Source: an uncultured Eubacteriales bacterium (GTDB lineage: Bacteria; Bacillota; Clostridia; Oscillospirales; Acutalibacteraceae). Taken from it: a stretch of DNA of 37,487 nucleotides. Both the position numbers and the translations under genes were made by a program. This document shows positions 31,707 to 37,487 of the stretch, in pieces. Location of the stretch: NCBI GenBank assembly GCA_934630515.1, contig CAKTVV010000024.1, positions 1 to 37,487 of the forward strand, given 5' to 3'. Below the pieces are notes generated by a model. It made no database searches, was not told the DNA's origin, and saw only the letters and a list, made by a program, of their open reading frames with translations. The first letter of the stretch is position 1. Each line of letters opens with the position of its first letter.

Positions 31707-32972
31707 ATGATCATCAAACAATATATTCGGGATTTTGAGCGACTGGGCTTTGGATTATTTGTTCACTACGGATTGTATTCCGTGTTAGGCAAAGGAGAGT
31801 GGGCCGAGGAACTGTTGTCGATCCCCCGGGAACAATATGAGCGGGAAATGACAGCGCAGTTTTCGCCGCAGCCGGATTGGGCGCAGCAATTGGCGCAGGC
31901 AGCGAAAAACGCCGGGTGTCGGTATATCACTCTGACGGTACGCCATCACGACGGGTTTTCCCTATACGACGCCGGCAACCTGACCGATTTTGATGCGCCC
32001 CATGTGTGCGGAAGAGATCTGGCGCAGGAGTTTGTGGATGCTTGTCGGGACGCCGGACTGGTGCCGTTCTTTTATCACACGCTGCTGGATTGGCACGAGC
32101 CTACCTACCGGGCGGATTTCCCGGCATATCTGCGCTATCTGCGGCAAAGCGTGGAGCGCCTGTGCACCCGCTACGGAAAGATCGGCGGTATCTGGTTCGA
32201 CGGTATGTGGGAACGGCCCAACGATGATTGGGAGGAGGACGCTTTGTACGGGATGATCCGCACGCATCAGCCCGAGGCTATGATCATCAACAACACCGGA
32301 ATGCAGGCGATGGGGGTGCTGGGGCATATCGAGTTGGACAGTGTCACTTTTGAGCGAGGCAAGCCGCTGCCGATCAATCAGGCAGACGCCCCCAAGTACA
32401 TTGCCAGCGAGATGTGTCAGGTGTTGGCGGATCACTGGGGCTATGCAGCGGATGATCTGAACTATAAAGCGCCCGCCGACGCCATCCGGGATTTAGCTGT
32501 TTGTCGGCGCTACGGTTCCAATTTGCTGCTAAATGTAGGTCCCGTGGGTGATGGCAGCCTGCGGTCCATGGATGCCGCTGTGCTGGAACTGTTGGGGCGT
32601 TGGACGGCGCTAAACAGAGAAGCCATCTATATGCCCCACCCCACAGGTATTGCCGTAGAGGGGCAGCAGGATGATTTCCTGCTGCGGGAAAGGGACACAT
32701 ATTATCTGTTTTGCGACCATCTGCCGATGGTGGCAGACCCTAACGTAGCGAAATATGCCGAGACGGAATATGCTGTGTCTTTTCCATTGGAATGCACGAT
32801 TACGGCAGCGGAATGGGTGGATACCGGTGAGCCCGTGACTTTTACCCAGCAAGAGGGCAAAGTCACCGTTACAACAGTGCCGTTCACTTACGGGCGGAAT
32901 ACGGTGGTACGGGTGGTGCGGCTGCATACCCAGTCAGCAGAGAACGATGAACGAAAGGGTGTGTGGGTATGA
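31707..32972 (+). CDS. GH29 alpha-L-fucosidase
   Basis: A 421-residue cytoplasmic enzyme of family GH29 (retaining alpha-L-fucosidases). Visible motifs: FGLFVHYGLYSVLGKGEW at 15-32, TVRHHDGFSLYD at 77-88 (substrate-binding His pair), GGIWFDGMW at 160-168 with D165 as the expected nucleophile, and NLLLNVGPVGDG in the C-terminal half of the barrel. A small beta domain completes the protein. The ATG at 31707 fits the family N-terminus; the ribosome site is weak (AAAGGAAA). The stop overlaps the next ATG by 4 bases. Fucose release from imported fucosylated oligosaccharides is the likely role. Related GH29 members can act on other 6-deoxy or galacto-like substrates. Confidence 0.9.
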   Translation: MIIKQYIRDFERLGFGLFVHYGLYSVLGKGEWAEELLSIPREQYEREMTAQFSPQPDWAQQLAQAAKNAGCRYITLTVRHHDGFSLYDAGNLTDFDAPHVCGRDLAQEFVDACRDAGLVPFFYHTLLDWHEPTYRADFPAYLRYLRQSVERLCTRYGKIGGIWFDGMWERPNDDWEEDALYGMIRTHQPEAMIINNTGMQAMGVLGHIELDSVTFERGKPLPINQADAPKYIASEMCQVLADHWGYAADDLNYKAPADAIRDLAVCRRYGSNLLLNVGPVGDGSLRSMDAAVLELLGRWTALNREAIYMPHPTGIAVEGQQDDFLLRERDTYYLFCDHLPMVADPNVAKYAETEYAVSFPLECTITAAEWVDTGEPVTFTQQEGKVTVTTVPFTYGRNTVVRVVRLHTQSAENDERKGVWV

Positions 32973-33814
32973 AGATCGGAACGTTTGTGTTTCTGGATAC
33001 GATGGATACGCTGGAGGATAAGGTGGCAGCTCTGCACCGGGCGGGCTTTTCTGCCTGTCAATTGGGATGCTGGGAGCCGGCACTGTTTACGGATGAAAAC
33101 GCTGCGACCATCCAGCAGTTAATGAAAACCTATGGCGTGGAGATCTCCGCCTTTTGGTGCGGCTGGAAGGGACCCTGTACCTGGAATTTCTATGAGGGAC
33201 AGTTGACATTAGGATTGGTGCCCCCGGAATACCGGGTTATGCGGATCCAAAACCTGTGCGACGGAGCTGATTTTGCCAAGAAGCTGGGCGTCACCGATGT
33301 GGCGACCCATATGGGCTTTATTCCCGAGAACCCCTATGATCCGTATTTTCCGGGCTTTTGCGTAGCTGTGCGACAGGTAGCGGAGCATTTGAAGACCAAC
33401 GGACAATACCTGCTATTTGAGACCGGACAGGAAACACCGGTAACGATGCTGCGGTGCTTTGAGCAGGTAGGTGTGGACAATCTGCGCATCAATCTGGATA
33501 CCGCCAACCTCATCCTGTACGGCAAGGCCAATCCGGTGGATGCGCTGTCGGTATTCGGAAAATATGTGCGTAATATTCACGCCAAGGACGGGCGGTATCC
33601 CACGAACGGCCACGACCTGGGGGAAGAAACACCTATTGGAGAGGGCATGGTGGATTTTCGGGCTTTCTTTGAAAAGCTGCACGAGTTGGGCTATGATCGG
33701 TATGTGACCATTGAGCGGGAAATCTCTGGTGAACAACAGCAAAAGGATATTCTCGCTTCCAGAGAGTATCTCCGGCGGCTTATCGAGGATATTTATGGAG
33801 AACCGTGCACCTGA
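32969..33814 (+). CDS. Sugar phosphate isomerase/epimerase-like TIM barrel protein
   Basis: A 281-residue protein of the xylose-isomerase-like / AP endonuclease 2 superfamily. It shows the typical metal-binding barrel pattern: LLFETGQE (Glu), LRINLDTANL (Asp), NIHAKDGR (His, Asp) and the final TIEREISG (Glu). Such enzymes isomerise or epimerise free or phosphorylated sugars and related polyols in the cytoplasm. The ATG at 32969 overlaps the fucosidase stop (ATGA); a GTG two codons earlier is less likely. It is last in the plus-strand operon and may process a sugar freed by the enzymes before it. The exact reaction is unknown. Confidence 0.85.
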   Translation: MKIGTFVFLDTMDTLEDKVAALHRAGFSACQLGCWEPALFTDENAATIQQLMKTYGVEISAFWCGWKGPCTWNFYEGQLTLGLVPPEYRVMRIQNLCDGADFAKKLGVTDVATHMGFIPENPYDPYFPGFCVAVRQVAEHLKTNGQYLLFETGQETPVTMLRCFEQVGVDNLRINLDTANLILYGKANPVDALSVFGKYVRNIHAKDGRYPTNGHDLGEETPIGEGMVDFRAFFEKLHELGYDRYVTIEREISGEQQQKDILASREYLRRLIEDIYGEPCT

Positions 33815-33825
33815 GTAAAAAGCTG

Positions 33826-33887
33826 TGACCAAGCCGGGGAATACAATACCGGTTCATACAGTTTGCGTTGTCAACACTTCTTGGTCA
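33826..33887. repeat. Inverted repeat at the locus/mobile-remnant boundary
   Basis: TGACCAAG (33826-33833) and CTTGGTCA (33880-33887) form an 8-bp perfect inverted repeat 46 bases apart. Inside is an imperfect small palindrome (CCGG..ACCGG). It follows the plus-strand operon, and its right arm contains the stop codon of the minus-strand Sel1 fragment. It may be a weak terminator or mark a recombination scar. No T-run is seen. Confidence 0.35.
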
Positions 33888-34547
33888 TAGAGATTTTGAG
33901 AAATACCATATGACTTCGCCTTTGTATAACAGTCTGCCGAGGATAAACTGTGCCGGAGCAAAGTTCTTTGATGCCGACAGATTCAGCAGGCGCACAGCTT
34001 CGTCAATGCTTTGGACGAGAATATCTCCGTCAAGATATGCCTTGCCGAGGGTGTACGCCGCATATTTGTTGCTTTGCTCAGAGGAGCGGTGCAGCAGGCT
34101 TTCGGCTCGGTCGGTATCCCGTTCCACATCCTCGCCTTTAAGCAGAACTTTGCCGAGCAGATATTCGGCGTATTGGTTATCGTCCTGCACGGCACTTTCG
34201 AGCCAATGCAAAGCGTGGAGCATTTGTATCGGCACATCCTCGCCACGCAAATATAATTTACCGAGGATATACTTTGCCACGGTGTAGCCCTGCTTGGCGG
34301 ATTTGGTAAGATACTCCACCGCCTTTTTCGGATCATAGTGGTCGCCGTCACGGTCCAGCATAAATTTTGCCGCACGGTACTGAGACCATTTGTTGCCCTT
34401 GTCAGCGTCTGCCACGGTTCTTTCATATTCTTCCATAGGCGGAGGCGGCGGATCGGGGCTTTCGGTTTCCTCGGCGGTCGGCTCACAGTCCGGCTCGACA
34501 GGCTCGTCTTTTTCCTCGACCTCATCTGTCGGCAAATTCAGTTTCAT
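33885..34547 (-). pseudogene. Sel1-like repeat protein, fragment of an element-encoded relaxase tail
   Basis: About 220 residues from the ATG at 34547 (MKLNLPTDEVEEK), with an acidic proline-rich linker followed by Sel1-like (TPR-related) repeats of roughly 36 residues: AKYILGKLYLRGEDVP, AEYLLGKVLLKGEDVE, AAYTLGKAYLDGD, AQFILGRLLYKGEV. Such repeats form the C-terminal part of relaxases or companion proteins in Firmicutes integrative elements. The last repeat breaks off after YKGEV and continues into unrelated residues (IWYFSKSL), so the 3' end is truncated. The start has no clear ribosome site and overlaps the YodL gene. No relaxase catalytic part is present. Confidence 0.7.
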
Positions 34548-34737
34548 CGCCTCGGCTATTGAACATACGGTATACATCCTCCAAATCCTCACAATCCGCA
34601 TCTCTGTGGAAAACCTCGTCGTAAATGGAGGCGTTGATATCCTTGGTTTCCTGAAAATTGTCGAGATGCTTATAGTGCAGAAACTTGACGAAGTTTTTAT
34701 CTCTGTCCCGGTTTATCTGATAGATCTTTATTTCCAT
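34522..34737 (-). pseudogene. YodL-like small protein of an integrative element, truncated
   Basis: 71 residues beginning MEIKIYQINRDRDKNFVKF with acidic SIYDEVFHRDADCEDLEDVY, matching the start of YodL-domain proteins carried by Clostridia integrative elements. Family members continue well past the LEDVYxMFN motif, but here the frame shifts into the Sel1 fragment's DNA and stops after GDETEFADR. The gene appears cut by an internal deletion. GGGAGG before the ATG lies within the end of the DUF3849 gene, which stops one base before the YodL ATG. Confidence 0.65.
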
Positions 34738-34738
34738 T

Positions 34739-35475
34739 CTACATTCCTCCCAAGGTCATGCCACCGTCCTCATCGGGTTCGTCGGCAGGCTCATCGGCTT
34801 CAAGATATTTCTGCGTGTTTTCCTTTGCCCATTCGGGGATAAATACCTCTTTGAGTGCGCCGATGAATTCGTTACGACGGTAATAGGTTTTTTCTCCGTC
34901 CGACACATGAAAGCCAAATACCTTTGTGCCGATGGCGTTCGGCCGACAGCCGTTGCCGTGATCGGCATAGAAGAGCTGATCCTGCGGCGTCTTACATTCG
35001 TCCTTTAGAATTGACGGATCTAAAACCACTATCCGGTCGGTATAGTCGACCTGACTGCCGTTTTCGCAGTGGCGACCGTCAAACAATCCGAGTTTATCCC
35101 ACAGCCGCCTTGCATCGGCAACGAATAGATTGACGAGTCCGGGGTGACTGCGGACATGGTATTGCCATGTGTTTTCCTTGTCCATAACGGAAAAGCGCCT
35201 CGCCCAATTTTTGTTGTCCTCGGAATATCTGCCGTCATGGCTTCCTTGACGCACGGTGGCGGCGAGAACGAAATTGACACGGTCAAAGCCGTATCGGTCG
35301 ATGATCTCCTGGGCACAAGGATCAAGGCACTGACCGTCATAGTGTTCGTCAATGGCTCTTTCAATGGCACGGGCGCAGTCGCAGTTTTCGAGGTAGCTCT
35401 CACGCCATTCGTCCTTTTCATCCCATTCCGCAGCTTCCTTGAGGGAATAGAGATACAACGGCTTATGCTCCCTTG
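34739..35475 (-). pseudogene. DUF3849-domain protein of an integrative element, 5' end lost
   Basis: About 245 residues of recognisable DUF3849 protein: KPLYLYSLKEAAEW and ENCDCARAIERAI near the start, YGFDRVNFVLA in the middle, VVLDPSILKDECKTPQDQLF towards the end, and a terminal MTLGGM. These are accessory proteins of Firmicutes integrative elements with unknown function. The homology begins right after a junction near 35475. Upstream, the frame stays open to 35578 but only as antisense of the GIY-YIG gene, so the natural start and its control region are missing. Confidence 0.7.
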
Positions 35476-36254
35476 CCAATTGGACCGGAATCGCATATAA
35501 AATTCCTCGTACCGCTTTGGACAGGTGTAAAGATTTGGATATTCTCAAACAGAGCGGCGTGTATTTCCTATTCGGCACTGATAAGACGGATAATGCGGTT
35601 GTGTATATAGGTCAGGCCGGAATTCGCAAAAATGGCAAAGGTCTTCTTCTGCGGGTGCAGGAGGCGCATAACTCCATTGACTATTGGACGGAGGTGGTCA
35701 TGTTCACTACGACAAATAACTCTTTCGGACCAACGGAGATAAGCCATCTTGAAAATCGTTTCTGTAATATGGCGATAGAAGCCGGTCGCTACGTTGTTAA
35801 AAACGGAAATGACCCCAATCCTGGGAATATAACCGAGGAGACAGAAAGTGAACTTGAAGAGCTTATCGACTATGCAAAAATTGTGATGGGCACTCTTGGA
35901 CATAAAGTATTTGAGCCGTATATACCTTCTACAGAATCAGCCGACACAGAGCCAGTTCTATACATGGAATATGGAAAAGGGGCGGCATCCGGGAAAAGAA
36001 CAAGCGAGGGGTTTGTTGTGCTGAAAGGTAGTACCATCAATCCTACCGTGACCAAAAGCTGCCCTGAAAGAACAATAAAGGATCGCAAGAAATATGAGGA
36101 TAAGATTGATAGTAAAGGCGTTTTAACGGCTGATGTGCTTCTTTCAAGTCCTTCATCAGCAGCTGGCTTTGTTGGCGGAGCTTCATTAAGCGGAAATGCA
36201 CTCTGGAAAGACGCTGATGGGAAAACCCTGAGAGAACTCCTTGAAACAGATTGA
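35476..36254 (+). pseudogene. GIY-YIG nuclease with DUF4357 domain, 5'-truncated
   Basis: Homology starts at NWTGIAYKIPRT (35478), which in intact relatives lies some 20-30 residues inside the protein, so the N-terminus and start codon are gone. What remains holds the nuclease motifs GVYFLFG and VVYIGQAG, a following basic LLLRVQEAH and the metal-binding Glu in SHLENRF. A DUF4357 domain comes next (GFVVLKGSTINP, ending LWKDADGKTLRELL). Intact members are stand-alone GIY-YIG proteins of unclear cellular role. A TTG at 35517 is the only early start and lacks a ribosome site, so expression is doubtful. The break coincides with the end of the mobile-element remnant, suggesting that insertion or deletion destroyed the gene. 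Confidence 0.75.
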
Positions 36255-36370
36255 ACCCTTTAATTTTGCCATACCTTTTAATTATTCCGAAATCCGTACA
36301 CTGCAAGGCTTACACCACACGGTGCGGTTGGGTTCTGAAACGGCAGAACTCTGTAACTGAATAAAGCAAA

Positions 36371-36411
36371 CAAGGGCTTCCGAAGTCAGCATTTGACCTC
36401 GAAAGCCCTTG
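36371..36411. terminator. Large hairpin, possible bidirectional terminator
   Basis: A 17-position stem (15 paired) from CAAGGGCTT to AAGCCCTTG encloses a 7-base loop, with outer flanks ATAAAG/CTTTAT also complementary. T-rich tracts follow on both strands (GCTTTATGCCTTTTT on plus, TTTGCTTTATT on minus). It sits downstream of the plus-strand nuclease fragment and could stop transcripts from both sides. Confidence 0.6.
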
Positions 36412-36591
36412 CTTTATGCCTTTTTCGGCGGTTTTGACCCCGGGATGGCTTTTTCTATTGTATCAAAGTCAGTAGGAACATTGACTCTCCCTGGGGAAGA
36501 GGAAAAGCGTAGCAAATAAATGTCAAGGAACAATTTGATTTTTCTCTGCAACCTTTTGATAAATCTATCTACTTTTTGATTTTTCCCATAA

Positions 36592-36668
36592 GGGGGTGCA
36601 AAGCAAAAGTCAGCAGCGCGCCTCCGGTAAAACAGAAAAATCCGAGCATTGAGGATTTTTGCACCCCC
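36592..36668. repeat. Inverted repeat of a possible small palindromic element
   Basis: GGGGGTGCAAA (36592-36602) and TTTGCACCCCC (36658-36668) form an 11-bp perfect inverted repeat; between and around them are further short palindromic matches (AAAATCC/GGATTTT). The pattern is reminiscent of small dispersed palindromic repeats; only genome-wide copy number can tell. Confidence 0.45.
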
Positions 36669-36710
36669 ATACTCGGAAAACGCCTGATACAAGGACTTGT
36701 TCGACAGAAA

Positions 36711-36750
36711 AATAAAAAAGTACGGTAGCCCATTGTATCATGGACTACCG
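36711..36750 (-). terminator. Rho-independent terminator of ssrA
   Basis: Read on the minus strand, CGGTAG (36745-36750) to CTACCG (36723-36728) forms a stem extended by CCAT/ATGG, followed by TACTTTTTTATTTT. It begins 8 bases beyond the mature 3' end of the tmRNA. Confidence 0.88.
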
Positions 36751-36757
36751 CATTTCG

Positions 36758-37106
36758 TGGTGGAAGCGGCGGGAATCGAACCCGCGTCCGAAAACCACTT
36801 GATACGGCTTTCTCCGAGTGCAGTCAGTCTATGAGGATTCCCCTCACGAGCCGCCGGCAGACAGGCAACTCGCTACGGTAGCCACTACGCCGTGACGGGG
36901 AGGGTGGCACCTCTCCGTTCACGTTCACTGCTCATCGACGCCCCGCACCCGGCCGCAGTACTCCGGGGAAGGACGGGCAGCCTAATTAGGCCGCCAGCGC
37001 AACAGAATTGTTGTCGTTTACTTTTAAGAGTGCCGCTTTTATAGCGGGTCGGCTCCGCTACTCGCTTACCGTACCGCACGATCCCCGTCGAAACCTTTAC
37101 GCCCCC
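36758..37106 (-). ncRNA. ssrA: Transfer-messenger RNA (tmRNA)
   Basis: A 349-base one-piece tmRNA that rescues stalled ribosomes with SmpB. The 5' end GGGGGCG (from 37106) pairs with CGCTTCC at the 3' end, followed by ACCA with an encoded CCA. The T-arm GCGGGTTCGATTCCCGC and the tRNA-like 5' segment GGTTTCGACGGGGAT are clear. The tag reads NDNNSVALAA then TAA (37018 to 36986); the codon directly before it is GTA (37021-37019), where most tmRNAs carry an Ala or Gly resume codon, so the tag may begin with Val. Pseudoknot-like GC-rich segments lie between tag and acceptor arm. It is preceded by a perfect promoter and followed by a terminator. Confidence 0.97.
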
Positions 37107-37127
37107 GTGTTTCGTGGATACAGTCCT

Positions 37128-37156
37128 ATTATACGCAGTTTTTGGGTGGCTGTCAA
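37128..37156 (-). promoter_or_regulatory. Perfect consensus promoter of ssrA
   Basis: On the minus strand TTGACA (37151-37156), exactly 17 bases, TATAAT (37128-37133). The predicted start near 37121 leaves a leader of about 15 bases to be removed at the mature 5' end (37106). Confidence 0.92.
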
Positions 37157-37329
37157 CCGATTTTGTCTGAATGCGGCTGCCGAAAGATAAAAAAGCTGTG
37201 TAAAACCATACAATATAGCGCTGGAACAACGCAAAAGGTGAATATAGTGCAAATGCGGAAAAGAAGCTCGCACGCTTTGTATCATTTTAATTTGGAATTT
37301 GCAGGATATACGCTTGTTTATTGACAGTA

Positions 37330-37359
37330 TTGACAATGAAAAGCGTGAAATGGTATTCT
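37330..37359 (+). promoter_or_regulatory. Probable promoter of the gene at the right edge
   Basis: TTGACA (37330-37335), 18 bases, then TATTCT (37354-37359) preceded by TGG, which gives an extended -10 (TGnTATTCT). A second TTGACA lies 9 bases upstream at 37321. It is about 70 bases before the ATG at 37431. Confidence 0.5.
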
Positions 37360-37430
37360 GTATTATGCACTATGGCAAATGAGCAAGTGCGCAGCTAAAA
37401 TAGCGGGAGGACAAGGAGGAGACCAAATCC

Positions 37431-37487
37431 ATGAAGAGAAAAAAGACACTGGGGATAGCACTGAGCGTGCTGCTGCTGGTCAACCTG
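37431..37487 (+). CDS. Start of a secreted or membrane protein, cut by the window edge
   Basis: Nineteen codons are visible, MKRKKTLGIALSVLLLVNL, with a basic start and a hydrophobic core typical of a signal peptide or first membrane span. A strong AAGGAGGAGACC ribosome site ends about 7 bases before the ATG. The rest of the protein lies outside the window, so its function cannot be judged. Confidence 0.75.
   Translation, partial: MKRKKTLGIALSVLLLVNL

Larger units (their letters stand above)
36255..36757. other. Intergenic stretch with palindromic structures between GIY-YIG fragment and ssrA
   Basis: About 500 bases without a convincing gene. It holds a large hairpin (36371-36411), an 11-bp inverted repeat (36592-36602 with 36658-36668) and the ssrA terminator (36711-36750). 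A 92-codon open frame on the minus strand (36414-36692) starts with TTG, lacks a ribosome site, and overlaps the inverted repeat. Confidence 0.6.
37107..37430. other. Intergenic region between ssrA and a secreted-protein gene
   Basis: 324 bases holding the ssrA promoter on its left side and a plus-strand promoter candidate at 37330-37359 on its right. No gene was recognised between them. Confidence 0.7.

Noticed and set aside
36256..36289. CCTTTTAATT at 36274-36283, resembling half of the operator palindrome
   Set aside because: Only one half matches, it is not upstream of a recognisable gene, and the DNA there is AT-rich; chance is sufficient.
36414..36692. 92-codon minus-strand open frame near ssrA
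   Set aside because: TTG start without ribosome site, composition unlike neighbours, and overlap with an inverted repeat; better explained as non-coding repeat sequence.

Overview
The window looks like a chromosomal segment of an anaerobic, fairly GC-rich Clostridia member, most likely a gut Oscillospiraceae/Ruminococcaceae relative. Support for this: strong AGGAGG-type ribosome binding sites, Firmicutes-style lipoproteins and sugar ABC permeases, a LacI regulator, a type I dockerin, and a one-piece tmRNA gene whose tag ends in ALAA. No species can be named from the sequence alone.

About 90% of it (positions 186-33814) is one glycan-use locus. (1) A dockerin-bearing secreted GH13-like enzyme (186-4025, minus) is divergent from a LacI-family regulator (4453-5466, plus). 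(2) A ten-gene minus-strand operon runs from a consensus promoter at 22976-23004 down to 5546. Its order is a carbohydrate-binding-module/solute-binding fusion protein, two permeases, an NHL/YIP1 membrane protein, a DUF5696 lipoprotein, two more permeases, a GH78-like enzyme, a cytoplasmic GH13-like enzyme and a GH38 alpha-mannosidase. (3) A five-gene plus-strand operon (23225-33814) encodes a 1670-residue surface-anchored multi-module protein, a membrane-anchored GH13-like enzyme, a second solute-binding lipoprotein, a GH29 fucosidase and a sugar-isomerase-like TIM barrel protein.

The most interesting feature is a set of three paralogous, atypical GH13-like catalytic modules placed in three compartments: secreted with a dockerin, membrane anchored, and cytoplasmic. 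All three keep the GH13 nucleophile, acid/base and transition-state Asp, but replace the Asn-His of conserved region I by Trp-Gly. The two extracellular systems share non-catalytic beta-sandwich modules, nearly identical at DNA level in places although about 20 kb apart and in opposite orientation. A matching 18-bp operator, with AAAAGGTTTT at its core on the coding strand, lies just downstream of the promoters of the dockerin gene and of the giant surface-protein operon. It is a good candidate for the LacI-family binding site.

A working model (inference): surface and dockerin-linked proteins capture and open an unknown glycan, two ABC importers take up oligosaccharides using an ATPase encoded elsewhere, and cytoplasmic GH13-like, GH38, GH29 and GH78-like enzymes finish the breakdown.

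The right end (33885-36254) holds the internally deleted remains of an integrative element (Sel1-repeat relaxase tail, YodL, DUF3849) joined to a 5'-truncated GIY-YIG/DUF4357 nuclease gene. Then comes a 500-base stretch with palindromic structure, the ssrA tmRNA gene (minus strand) with a perfect consensus promoter, and the first 19 codons of a new secreted protein running off the right edge.
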